Source: Lysobacter_L cavernae
Lineage (GTDB): Bacteria; Pseudomonadota; Gammaproteobacteria; Xanthomonadales; Xanthomonadaceae
Assembly (NCBI RefSeq): GCF_042648505.1
Contig: NZ_JBHRXK010000003.1
Span: 372,001 to 436,000 of the forward strand
Direction of reading: 5' to 3'
Length of the DNA: 64,000 nucleotides
Shown: piece after piece, positions 43,053-52,400 of the stretch
Layout of the letters: each line of letters begins with the position of its first letter
Position numbering within the stretch: the first letter of the stretch is position 1
The notes under the pieces: model-generated
Told to the model about the DNA's origin: nothing
The model's database searches: none
What the model saw: only the letters and a program-made list of their open reading frames with translations
Program-made: the position numbers and the translations under genes

Positions 43053-43367
43053 TTGGCCACACGTGGGCACCGTTACCGGATCACCTTGCAGCATCTGTCG
43101 GCGCCGCGCGAGGGCGATACCCTGCACGAGAGCCTGACGTTCGAGGACGGCAACCACGATGACCTGTTCCGCATCGTCGACCTGCAGCGCGGCAGCGGTC
43201 GATTCGCCAACGCCGACGAAGCCGCCGCGTTCGCGCTCGGCTTGAAGCTGCTGGGCGAAGCGGTGCTGCGCAACCGCGATGACGCGTTGCTGCAGACCTT
43301 GAAGGCGCCTTTGGTCGAGTTCATCCGCGGGCTGAAGGCTTCGTTGGCCGCACCACCGGCGCAGTAA
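43053..43367 (+). CDS. DUF3861-like small protein
   Basis: A 104-residue cytoplasmic protein. It opens RYRITLQHLSAPREGDTLHE and continues with LTFEDGNHDDLFRIVDLQRG and a C-terminal helical FALGLKLLGEAVLRNR, the pattern of DUF3861. Function unknown. The start is a TTG at 43053, about 7 bp after CGGGAGA; no ATG is available before the conserved strand. It is probably co-transcribed with the pirin gene and ends before a strong terminator. Confidence 0.78.
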   Translation: MATRGHRYRITLQHLSAPREGDTLHESLTFEDGNHDDLFRIVDLQRGSGRFANADEAAAFALGLKLLGEAVLRNRDDALLQTLKAPLVEFIRGLKASLAAPPAQ

Positions 43368-43384
43368 CGACAGCCCGGATAGCG

Positions 43385-43412
43385 AAAGGCCACGCCTTGT
43401 GGCGTGGCCTTT
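43385..43412. terminator. Bidirectional terminator between DUF3861 and aqpZ
   Basis: AAAGGCCACGCC (43385-43396) pairs perfectly with GGCGTGGCCTTT (43401-43412) over TTGT: a 12-bp stem that ends in A/T runs on both sides, between convergent genes. Confidence 0.88.
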
Positions 43413-43436
43413 CCTGTTCTTCAGCGGTACCTGCGG

Positions 43437-44171
43437 TCAGCGGGCATCACCGACCACGTCCGGCTTTTCACCCAGCCAGCGATAGATCACGCCGCTGAGC
43501 AGGCCGCCAATGATCGGCGCCAGCCAGAAGAACCACAACTGCGAGATCGCCTGCGCACCGGCGAACACGCCCACGCCGGTCGAGCGCGCGGGATTCACCG
43601 AGGTGTTGGTGACGGGGATGCTGATCAGGTGGATCAGCGTCAGTGCCAAGCCGATCGCCAGCGGGCCGAAGCCGGCCGGGGCGCGGGGGTGGGTCGCGCC
43701 GAGGATCACGATCAGGAACATCGCGGTCATCACCACTTCGCACAGGAACGCGGCGGCGATCGAATAGCCGCCCGGCGAGTGCGCACCATAGCCGTTGCTG
43801 GCAAAGGCGCCGGCCGCGGATGGGTCGATCATGAAACCGGGCTGACCGCTGGCGATCTGCAGCAAGATGAAGCCGGCGAAGATCGCGCCGAGCACCTGCG
43901 CGATGATATACGGCGCCAGGTCGCGAGCCGGGAAGCGGCCGCCAGCCCACAGGCCGAAGCTCACCGCCGGGTTGAAGTGGCCGCCAGAGATGTGGCCGAG
44001 CGCATAGGCACCGGTCAGGACGGTCAGGCCGAAGGCCAGCGCCACACCGACGAAACCGATGCCGAGCGGGTTGCCGTCGCCACCGAAATTAGCCGCCAGC
44101 ACCGCGCTGCCGCAACCGCCCAATACCAGCCAGAACGTGCCGATGAACTCGGCGCTGAGTCGCTTGATCAT
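43437..44171 (-). CDS. aqpZ: Aquaporin Z
   Basis: A 244-residue MIP-family water channel. Six membrane helices and both half-helix NPA motifs are visible: SGGHFNPAVSFGLWAG (about 62-77) and TNTSVNPARSTGVGVF (about 188-203). The Arg after the second NPA (selectivity filter) is present. The residues around it, His in LIHLISIPVTNTSVNPARS, fit a water-selective AqpZ and not a glycerol channel. It resides in the inner membrane. It is convergent with DUF3861. Confidence 0.95.
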   Translation of the reverse strand: MIKRLSAEFIGTFWLVLGGCGSAVLAANFGGDGNPLGIGFVGVALAFGLTVLTGAYALGHISGGHFNPAVSFGLWAGGRFPARDLAPYIIAQVLGAIFAGFILLQIASGQPGFMIDPSAAGAFASNGYGAHSPGGYSIAAAFLCEVVMTAMFLIVILGATHPRAPAGFGPLAIGLALTLIHLISIPVTNTSVNPARSTGVGVFAGAQAISQLWFFWLAPIIGGLLSGVIYRWLGEKPDVVGDAR

Positions 44172-44312
44172 GCTGCCTCCTCTTCCTTCCGATGAAGTTG
44201 CTGGAGCAGCCCGGGTCGCATTGCCGCCAACACGCCCGAGCGGCGCTGTCGCAGTCCTACGCGCCCCGTCGTTGCGACGGCGGGGGCGACCTATCGTAGC
44301 GAGTTGGCGTGA

Positions 44313-44771
44313 TTATTTGCTGCTGAGCCGGGTCGACGGAAAGCTCATCGACTGCGCCTGCTCGATCACGCTGCCCAGGGTGGCTTCTGACGGCGCCTGC
44401 AGCCAGATGTGGGCGACGCGGTCGTCGTCCAGTTCGATCAGCGTTTCGCGGACCTGCACGTCGGGCCGGGCGGCGAGCTCGCCCTTGTACCAGTACATCT
44501 CGCGGCCATCGATCATGCCGGCCTCGGCGCGGTCGCCGCGCTTGGGCTTGAACGGCGACTTGCGGGCGATGTACAGGCCGAATGCTTCCGAGCCGTCTGC
44601 ACGCACCGCGCGGCAGAAGTCGGAGTCCGCGCTGCCGCGGTGTTCCCAGGTCAAGCCGGTGCTGGCCGGCAGCTGCGGACAGTTCCCCTGATCCTGCGCC
44701 TGCGCGCTGCCGGCCAACATCAGCCCGGCAAGCACGGGAAAGATCGACATGCACCATGCCGTCTGTGTCAC
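44313..44771 (-). CDS. Secreted protein of unknown function
   Basis: A 152-residue protein with a Sec signal peptide (cleavage after AQA at about residue 25). Two mature Cys (about 31 and 53) could form a disulfide. The mature sequence GLTWEHRGSADSDFCRAVRA continues with an ADGSEAFGLYIARK segment and a C-terminal VIEQAQSMSFP. I do not recognise the family. The start is GTG 44771, with an AGGGGG seven bases before; ATG 44750 is an alternative. It stands alone between aqpZ and a pirin gene. Confidence 0.7.
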   Translation of the reverse strand: MTQTAWCMSIFPVLAGLMLAGSAQAQDQGNCPQLPASTGLTWEHRGSADSDFCRAVRADGSEAFGLYIARKSPFKPKRGDRAEAGMIDGREMYWYKGELAARPDVQVRETLIELDDDRVAHIWLQAPSEATLGSVIEQAQSMSFPSTRLSSK

Positions 44772-44965
44772 GACACACCCCCTGTGGTCATTGTCAAAAA
44801 CGTGATCCGGAGCTGAACATAGTCCAGATCCAGGCTCTTGACAAATAACCAGACTTGATAGGTCGGGTGGCTCCGCGCATGGGTGACGGCGTCGGATCAG
44901 GGGCCGTCAGGAAAGCGAGGCGCGGGTGCAAGTGGCTGATCCATGAGGACAGGCCGCCGGGCCGC

Positions 44966-45826
44966 TCAGCGTTCGGGCAGGGGAATGAACTCGTCGTCGC
45001 CCGGCACCCGGCCGAAACGGCCGTCGAGCCAGTCCTGCTTGGCCTGCTCGATCCGCTCCTTCGAGCTGGACACGAAGTTCCACCACAGGTGGCGCGGCCC
45101 ATCGAGCGGTTCGCCGCCGAGCAGCATGGCCTTGAGGGCGGTCTTGGCGCGCAGGCGGGGGCGCGTGCCGGGGTCGAGCACGGCCAGGTGCATGGCGGGC
45201 AGGTCGGCACCGTCCAGCTGCGCCTCGCCTTCGAGGATGTACAAGGCGCGCTCGGCGTGGCTGTCGTCGATGGCGAGTTCGGCATCGGGGTCGAGGTCGA
45301 TGGCGACGTACAGCGTGCCGGCGAACACGCGCACCGGCGATTCCTCGCCGAAGCCGCGGCCGGCGACCACGCGCAGCCAGGCGCCGTTGCGACGTTGCTG
45401 CGGCAGGGTCGCGGCGGGGTGATGATGGAAGTCGGGTGCGGCCTCTTCATCGGGCTTGGGCAGGGCGACCCAGGTCTGCATGCCGTGCAGCGGGTGCTCG
45501 CCCTCGCGCAGGATCTGCGGCGTGCGTTCGGAATGGGCGATGCCGCGCCCGGCGGTCATCCAGTTGACGTCACCTGGGTTGATGTCCTGCAGGCTGCCGA
45601 GCGTGTCGCGGTGGGTGATGGTGCCCGACCACAAAAACGTCACCGTGGCCAGGCCGATGTGCGGGTGCGGGCGCACGTCGATGCCGCGGCCGGACTCGAA
45701 CACCGCCGGCCCCATGTGGTCGACGAACACGAACGGCCCGACCGAGCGCGCCTGCAGGCTCGGCACCGCGCGCCGCACCTGGAAACCGCCGAGGTCGTGC
45801 ACGCGTGGCGTGATGATCGTGGTCAT
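44966..45826 (-). CDS. Pirin-family protein (second paralogue)
   Basis: A 286-residue bicupin. The first cupin shows RPHPHIGLATVTFLWSG and NWMTAGRGIAHSERTP, the pirin iron-binding set. The second has LYVAIDLDPDAELAIDDSHA and ERALYILEGEAQLDG. It is more distant from the pirin at 42168 than its equal length suggests (for example VHDLGGFQVRRAVPS versus GVRLTRVIGTPQLDM), so it is a separate lineage and not a recent duplicate. ATG 45826 is preferred over the longer frame to 45910. Confidence 0.93.
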   Translation of the reverse strand: MTTIITPRVHDLGGFQVRRAVPSLQARSVGPFVFVDHMGPAVFESGRGIDVRPHPHIGLATVTFLWSGTITHRDTLGSLQDINPGDVNWMTAGRGIAHSERTPQILREGEHPLHGMQTWVALPKPDEEAAPDFHHHPAATLPQQRRNGAWLRVVAGRGFGEESPVRVFAGTLYVAIDLDPDAELAIDDSHAERALYILEGEAQLDGADLPAMHLAVLDPGTRPRLRAKTALKAMLLGGEPLDGPRHLWWNFVSSSKERIEQAKQDWLDGRFGRVPGDDEFIPLPER

Positions 45827-45937
45827 GTCCGGGTCCTCAGTTTGGGCTGCGGTTAGCTTGTCACGATCGTGCCGGCACGCACATGGCGATCGCGCAACGG
45901 CCTGTTGCATTCCATGCTTGCGGGTAGTGCTTTCGAG

Positions 45938-46339
45938 TTACGGCGGTACACGCCCGGGCTGGTCGTCGATGCGCACGGTGACGGCCGGTGCCGGGCCATG
46001 CGCCAACCGCAGCAGGTGCAGGGACCAGGGGCCGATGGCGCGCGTCGTGGCGCGGGCCGTATTGAGCGTGACGTCGACGCGTTGGCCATCGGCCTCGTAC
46101 TGAAAGCCGACGTCGGCATCGCCGGCCTGGATGCATTGCACCTGCGGCGGGCAGCGCGAATCGTTGCTTACTCCCAGGTATCGCAAGGTGGCCTGGCCCG
46201 GCAGCACGGCCTGCGCGCCAGCCTGCAGCGTGATCTCCCCGGGCGGGGACAGGGTATTGCTGCTTGGGGGCGCGGCTGCGCAGCCAGTGACAGCGCAGGC
46301 GACCAGCAATGCGGCGACACGGGCTGCGTGTTGTTTCAT
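45938..46339 (-). CDS. Small lipoprotein of unknown function
   Basis: A 133-residue lipoprotein with lipobox VTGC (Cys20). The mature part is a beta-rich domain with two Cys in SRCPPQVQCIQAGD, probably disulfide-bonded, and ends in VTVRIDDQPGRVPP. This CPPxxxCxQAG pattern recurs in small secreted proteins of unknown role. No partner gene is apparent; it lies between a pirin gene and endonuclease V on the same strand. Confidence 0.75.
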   Translation of the reverse strand: MKQHAARVAALLVACAVTGCAAAPPSSNTLSPPGEITLQAGAQAVLPGQATLRYLGVSNDSRCPPQVQCIQAGDADVGFQYEADGQRVDVTLNTARATTRAIGPWSLHLLRLAHGPAPAVTVRIDDQPGRVPP

Positions 46340-46435
46340 TGTGAGCTGCCAGTCTTGTTAGCCGTTATCGACGCACCAGAGTCTAGCGCCGGCCCATGGT
46401 GAAAGCAGGATGCGTCCGCGCGCTGCAGAAGCCGC

Positions 46436-47122
46436 TCAGCGGCGCTCATCGCGGCGCGAAGCCAGGCGATCGGCCAGCCGCGTCGGCTCCGGCAGCCGGT
46501 AGTGGGTGAGACAGCGCAGCACCAGCCCCGGCGCACTCGCGAGCGATACGCGATGCCCGGGCGAAACGACCAGCGGCCGGCAACGCGGCTTGCTGCGCAG
46601 CACCGTGCCGATGATGTCGCCACGGTCCACCAGCGCGGCGACGTCGCCGCGCTGCGGGCCGGGCTCGACGTGGTGTCCGACCAGCACCTTCTTGGCCACG
46701 CCGATGCTCGGCAAGCCGGTGGCGACGCCGAAGTGCGCGGCGATGCCCAACCGACGCGGGTGGGCGATGCCATGGCCGTCGACGAATACCAGGTCGGGAC
46801 GACGCGACAGCAGCGCGAGCGCTTCGAGCAGCGCCGGCAGCTCGCGGAAACTCAGCAGGCCGGGGATGTAGGGCATCCGCGTCGCGATCCGCGCGATCCG
46901 GGTTTCCAGCGGCTGCAGCGTGTCTGCATCGAGCAGCACGGCCGCGGCGCGGGTCGTGGCGCCCGCGTCCTCGAAGCCGACATCGAAGCCCGCCAGCGTG
47001 CGCAACGGCAAGGCAAAGTCGTCACGCAACTCGACCTGCCGTGCCAAGCGTTGCTGCAATGCACGCGCGGCCGCGACATCACCGTCCCAGTCGGGAAGTG
47101 CCTCGATCTGCGATGGCCTCAT
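46436..47122 (-). CDS. nfi: Endonuclease V
   Basis: A 228-residue deoxyinosine 3'-endonuclease. It nicks one nucleotide past deaminated bases such as inosine. Motifs are LAGFDVGFED (catalytic Asp), YIPGLLSFRELPALLEAL, LVFVDGHGIAHPRRLGIAAH (second catalytic Asp and product-sensing loop) and SIGVAKKVLVG. Length is normal for bacterial EndoV. ATG 47122 is chosen as the family start; the frame extends upstream without support. Confidence 0.93.
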   Translation of the reverse strand: MRPSQIEALPDWDGDVAAARALQQRLARQVELRDDFALPLRTLAGFDVGFEDAGATTRAAAVLLDADTLQPLETRIARIATRMPYIPGLLSFRELPALLEALALLSRRPDLVFVDGHGIAHPRRLGIAAHFGVATGLPSIGVAKKVLVGHHVEPGPQRGDVAALVDRGDIIGTVLRSKPRCRPLVVSPGHRVSLASAPGLVLRCLTHYRLPEPTRLADRLASRRDERR

Positions 47123-47238
47123 GCGTCGCAGTATTCCATGGCCCCGCCGCACGTCCTTCACCCGGATCGCACACGGCGGAGACACGGTTGCGCTGGCGTT
47201 GTGGCTAGAATCGCGGCATCTCCGCTGCTGTCGCCACG

Positions 47239-48792
47239 ATGACCCGGAAGCTGCGCGTGTTTGCCGTCCTGGTGCTGCTGCTGGCGCTGGCATCACTGAT
47301 GTCGCTGTACAGCTACGGACGTTTCGCCGAACGTGCGCGTGGAGCGCCTGGACAGGCGTTGCCCGCCGATCGCATCGAGACCCCGATCGACCGGGTCATC
47401 GCACCGCTGGTAGTGGCGCGCCCGGGGCAAAGCGGGCTGAGTCTGTTCAGCGACAACCTCGATGCCTTCGCCGTGCGCGCCGCCACCGCGCGCAGTGCCG
47501 GCCGCAGCCTGGACCTGCAGTACTACCTCTGGCATCAGGATCTGACGGGCGAACTGCTGCTGTACGAGTTGCTGCGTGCCGCCGACCGTGGCGTGCGCGT
47601 GCGCCTGTTGCTGGACGATCTCAATGCCCATCGCCAGGATCACCTGCTGGCCGCCCTGGACCTGCACCGCAATGTCGAAGTGCGGATGTTCAATCCCTCG
47701 CGCGGCCGCCAGAACAGTCTGATGCGCGGCATGGAGATGCTGCTGCGCGGCTTCAGCTTGAATCGTCGCATGCACAACAAGGCCTGGATCGCCGACGGCC
47801 GCGTGGCGGTGGTGGGCGGGCGCAATATCGGTGACGAGTACTTCGGTGCGGCGAGCAACACCCAGTTTCTCGATGCCGACCTGGCGGTGATCGGGCCGCC
47901 GGTGGCGCAGACGGCGACGATCTTCGACGCCTACTGGAACAGCGCCTCGGCGATTCCGTTGGCGGCCCTGGCGGAGACACGCCCGGATGCACTGGCCGGC
48001 CTGCGCCGTGTCGGCGAGGCCGACTACCGTTCGCCACAGGCACGTCCCTACCTGCAGCGACTGCACCAGTCGCCCAATGTGCAGGCTTTGTGGCAGGGGC
48101 ACCGCGAAGTGCATTGGACCGGCGAAGCGCAGGTCCACTCCGACCCGCCAGAGAAGGCCGTGGGCGTGGTGCGCCGGCCGTGGCTGGTGGACGTGTTGAT
48201 GCCGGCGATGATGGGTGCCCAGCGTGAGATGCAGTTGATCTCGCCGTACTTCGTGCCGGGCGATGCCGGAGTGGACGCGCTGGTCGGGCTGCGGCGCAGA
48301 GGCGTGGCGGTCAGCGTGCTGACCAACTCCCTGGCCGCGACCGACGTGGCAGCGGTGCACGGCGGCTATGCGCCGTACCGACGACCACTGCTTGAAGGCG
48401 GTGTCGAGTTGTACGAGCTGATGCCGCGGGGCCGCAGCGAAAGTCGTCTGCTCGGCTCCAGCGACGCCAGCCTGCACACGAAGGCGATGATGGTGGATGG
48501 CGAGGTCGGGTTCGTCGGCTCGTTCAACCTCGACCCGCGCTCGATCAACCTCAACACCGAAATGGGGATCCTGTTCCGCGACCGTGCGCTGACCGCCGAG
48601 TTGCTGCGCAGCTACGCGCAGAAGACCGGGCCACGCAGCAGTTATTGGGTGCAGCTGGTGGATGGCCGGCTGACCTGGGAGGACGGATCGGAAGACCCGC
48701 CGCACCACTGGACGCGAGAGCCCGACGCCAGCCTGGGGCGACGCGTCCTGGCGAGGGTCGTGGGTTGGCTGCCGCTGGAGTCGCAGCTTTAA
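47239..48792 (+). CDS. Phospholipase D-like / cardiolipin synthase-like protein
   Basis: A 517-residue PLD-superfamily enzyme with two HKD motifs: MHNKAWIADGRVAVVGGRNIG (first, His at about 178) and LHTKAMMVDGEVGFVGSFNLD (second, His at about 413). One N-terminal membrane helix (about 5-24) anchors it to the inner membrane. The order and length fit the ClsC/YmdC-type cardiolipin synthases or PLD-like phosphatidyltransferases. The two motifs are complete, so it is probably active. It is convergent with the SixA-like gene and ends 10 bp from its stop. Confidence 0.92.
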   Translation: MTRKLRVFAVLVLLLALASLMSLYSYGRFAERARGAPGQALPADRIETPIDRVIAPLVVARPGQSGLSLFSDNLDAFAVRAATARSAGRSLDLQYYLWHQDLTGELLLYELLRAADRGVRVRLLLDDLNAHRQDHLLAALDLHRNVEVRMFNPSRGRQNSLMRGMEMLLRGFSLNRRMHNKAWIADGRVAVVGGRNIGDEYFGAASNTQFLDADLAVIGPPVAQTATIFDAYWNSASAIPLAALAETRPDALAGLRRVGEADYRSPQARPYLQRLHQSPNVQALWQGHREVHWTGEAQVHSDPPEKAVGVVRRPWLVDVLMPAMMGAQREMQLISPYFVPGDAGVDALVGLRRRGVAVSVLTNSLAATDVAAVHGGYAPYRRPLLEGGVELYELMPRGRSESRLLGSSDASLHTKAMMVDGEVGFVGSFNLDPRSINLNTEMGILFRDRALTAELLRSYAQKTGPRSSYWVQLVDGRLTWEDGSEDPPHHWTREPDASLGRRVLARVVGWLPLESQL

Positions 48793-48802
48793 TGCGGTGT
48801 CG

Positions 48803-49312
48803 TCAGCGCTGACGGCTTTCCTCGAGGGTCGCCTGGCCGGTCGCGTCGATGCGGACGGTGATGAGGCGGTCGTATTCGGTTTCCGGCATGGCGGCCACGC
48901 GGCACGCGCACAACGCGGCGGCGATGTCCGGAATCGTGTTGCTGTGGCCGACCACCAGCACCTGCTGGCCGGCATGTTCGCGCCTGAGTAGCCCGGCGAA
49001 TTCGCTGGCCGGTTGCTTGGCAGCGTAGGTGACGACGGTCAGCTCATGCGCGAGGGCGGTGGGCGCAGCGGTCTGTTGGGTGCGCCGGTAGCCGGTCGAG
49101 TAGACCGAGCTCAGCGGTGCGTCGGCGAAGCGTCGGGCCAGGGCATCCGCGCGGACCCTCCCGGCTTCGGTGAGGGCCGGGTCGTCGCTGCCGTCGCCGA
49201 CCTTCTCGGCGTGACGTACCAGAATGAACGTGCTGGCCGGTGCGGGCGGTGTTGCCGTCGCGCAACCACCAAGCAGGGCCAGGGCAAGCAGAACGGGCAG
49301 GGCAGGCTTCAT
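48803..49312 (-). CDS. SixA-like histidine phosphatase lipoprotein
   Basis: A 169-residue histidine phosphatase-superfamily protein with a lipoprotein signal (lipobox LGGC, Cys17). The catalytic RHG-type motif is ILVRHAEK (His at about 34); the second His is in VVGHSNTIPDI. It lies after mfd on the same strand (94-bp gap). SixA itself is cytoplasmic, so the lipid anchor here is notable: it would act on periplasmic phosphate esters. Confidence 0.85.
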   Translation of the reverse strand: MKPALPVLLALALLGGCATATPPAPASTFILVRHAEKVGDGSDDPALTEAGRVRADALARRFADAPLSSVYSTGYRRTQQTAAPTALAHELTVVTYAAKQPASEFAGLLRREHAGQQVLVVGHSNTIPDIAAALCACRVAAMPETEYDRLITVRIDATGQATLEESRQR

Positions 49313-49406
49313 GACGCCATGGTGGCATGCGGCGACGTGCGAAAAAACCGCGCACGGCGAATCGGGTGACCGCTTGCGCCGGGCCGACCGTCACGTGCGT
49401 CGACGC

Positions 49407-52400
49407 TCATTGCGGCTTGTCCAGCAGAGTCAGCAGCCCGCGCGCGGCCGCCAGACGCGCCGGTGCATCCGGCAGGTCGAGCTTGAGCCGCAGCTTGTCC
49501 GGGCCGTCCATCTGGTAGAGCTTGGGTTGGCCCTGGATCAGCTTGATGATCGCCATCGGGTCGACGTTGGGCTTCTCGATAAACTGGATGCGACCGCCGG
49601 CAAGGCCAATGTCGAGCTTGCGGATGCCCAGCTGCGTGGCCGCGAGTTTCAGTTCGGCGATCGCGAACAGGTGCTTGGCCGGGTCCGGAAGCAGGCCGAA
49701 GCGGTCGATCATCTCGACCTGCAGTTCGCGCAGTTCCTCGACGTCGCGCGCGCCGCTGATGCGCTTGTACAAGGTCAGGCGCGTGTGCACGTCGGGCAGG
49801 TAGTCGTCGGGGATCAGCGCGGGTACGTGCAGCTCGACCTCGGCGCCGCGGGCGTGGTGGCCGTCGACATCGGGCAGCTCGCCGCGCTTGATCGAGCGCA
49901 CCGCACGTTCCAGCAACTCGGTATAGAGGCTGAAGCCGACCTCGGCCATCTGCCCGCTCTGGTCCTCGCCGAGCAGTTCGCCGGCGCCGCGGATTTCCAG
50001 ATCGTGGGTGGCCAGGGTGAAGCCGGCGCCGAGTTCATCCATCGCCTCAATCGCGTCCAGGCGCTTCTTGGCGTCGGCGCTGATCGAGCGCTTATCGGGC
50101 ACCACCAGGTAGGCATAGGCACGGTGGTGCGAGCGCCCGACGCGGCCGCGCAACTGGTGCAGCTGGGCCAGGCCGAAGCGGTCGGCGCGGTGGATGATGA
50201 TGGTGTTGGCGTTGGGGATGTCGATGCCCGATTCGATGATCGTGGTCGACAGCAGCACGTTGAAGCGCTGCTTGTGGAAGTCGAGCATCACGCGTTCCAA
50301 CTCGCGCTCGGGCATCTGGCCGTGGGCGACGCCGATGCGCGCTTCCGGCACCAGTTCCTCGAGCTGGCGTTGCATGCGGCCGATGCTCTCGACGTCATTG
50401 TGCAGGAAGTAGACCTGGCCGCCGCGCGACAGCTCGCGCTGGAAAGCCTCGCGCAACTGCGCGTCGTCCCACGGCACGACGAAGGTCTGGACCGCGAGGC
50501 GATGCGCCGGTGGCGTGGCGATGATGCTGAGGTCGCGCAATCCGGCCATCGCCATGTTGAGCGTGCGCGGAATCGGGGTAGCGGTCAGGGTCAGCAGGTG
50601 CACGTTGGCGCGCAACGCCTTCAGCGCCTCCTTCTGGCGCACGCCGAAACGCTGCTCCTCATCGACGATCACCGCGCCCAGGTCCTTGAAACGCACGTCC
50701 GGCTGCAGCAATCGGTGTGTGCCGACGACCACGTCGATCTTGCCCTCGGCGACCTTCTCCAGCTCGGTCTTGATCTCCTTGGCGGTCTTGAAGCGCGACA
50801 GCACCTCGACCTTGAGCGGCCAGTCGGCGAAGCGGTCGCGCATGGTGCGGTAGTGCTGTTCGGCCAGCAGCGTGGTCGGCACCAGCACCGCCACCTGCTT
50901 GCCGGCGGTGGCCGAGACGAACGCCGCGCGCACCGCGACCTCGGTCTTGCCGAAGCCGACGTCGCCGCAGACCACGCGGTCCATCGGCTGCGACGAGGAC
51001 AGGTCGCGGATCACCGCCTCGATCGCGGCGTGCTGGTCGGGGGTTTCCTCGAACGGGAACGCGGCCGCGAACGGTTCGTACATTGTGCGGTCGACATCGA
51101 TCGCCAGGCCGGCGCGGGCCTGGCGCTTGGCCTGGATCTCGAGCAACTCGGCGGCGACGTCGCGGACCTTCTCGGCGGCCTTCTTCTTCGCCTTGGTCCA
51201 CTGCTCGCCACCGAGCGAATGCAGCGGCGCGGTCTCGACCGAGGCGCCGGAATAGCGGTTGATCAGGTGCAGCTGCGCGACCGGCACGTACAGGCGGTCG
51301 CCCTTGGCGTATTCGATCTCGAGGTATTCGCCTTTCTCGCCGCCGGCCTCGAGCGTGATCAGACCGCGATAACGACCAACGCCGTGGTCCTCGTGCACGA
51401 TCGGCGCGCCTTCGCTCAGCTCGCCCAGGTCGCGGATGATCGCTTCGGGTTCGCGGCCGGCGCGCTTGCGGCGGCGCGGTTGGCTGGCGCGCTCGGGAAA
51501 CAGCTGGCGCTCGGTGAGCACCGCCAACGCCGGTTCGTTGATCGCGAAGCCGTCGTCGAGCGGAGCCACCGCAATGGCGAAACGGGTTAACCCCTCTCCC
51601 GCGGGGAGAGGGAAGGCGGTGAACGCCTGCCACCCATCCACAACCCGCGGGTGCAGATCTGCCGCAGCCAGCAGCTCCAGCAGCGCCTCGCGCCGTCCCG
51701 GCGAGTCGGCCGCAACCAGCACGCGACCCGGGTAGTTGGAGAGGAACGACTTGAGCGCCTCGGCCGGTGCGTGGTCCCTGGCGGCGATCGGCAGCGCCGG
51801 CGCCGGCTGGTCGCCGAGCGCCACGGCGCGTTCACGCTGCGGGTGGGCGTCGCCGCAGACCTCGACGCGTGCGCCGTCGTTGAGCCGTTCGCGCAGTGCG
51901 TTCGGCGACAGGTACAGCGTGTCGGGCGGCAGCAGTGGACGTTCGAGGTCGTGCCGGCGCTGCTCGTAACGCTCGGCGGTCTGTGCCCAGAACTGTTCGG
52001 CGGCCTCAAGCGTGCCGTCGCCGAGCACCGGCAGCACATTGGCGTCGAGGTAATCGAACAGCGTTGCGGTCTGCTCGAAGAACAGCGGCAGGTAGTACTC
52101 GATACCGGCTGGCGCCAGGCCGGCCTTGAGGTCCTGGTAGAGCGCGCTGCGGCGGGTGTCGAGATCGAAGCGCTCGCGCAGCGCATCGAGTGCGCGCTTG
52201 AGCGAGGCGTCGTCCAGCGGCAGCTCGCGCCCGGGCAGCAGGTGCACCGCGTCGATCTTGTCCAGCGAACGCTGCGATTCGGGATCGAAGCCGCGAATCG
52301 TGTCGATTTCGTCATCGAGCAGTTCGACGCGGAACGGCGTGTCGGCGCCCATCGGGTAGACGTCGAGCAGGCCGCCGCGCACGGCGAAGTCGCCGGGGTC

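Noticed and set aside
49224..51590. A 788-codon plus-strand frame antisense to mfd
   Set aside because: Shadow of mfd codon use. No ribosome site and no recognisable domain.
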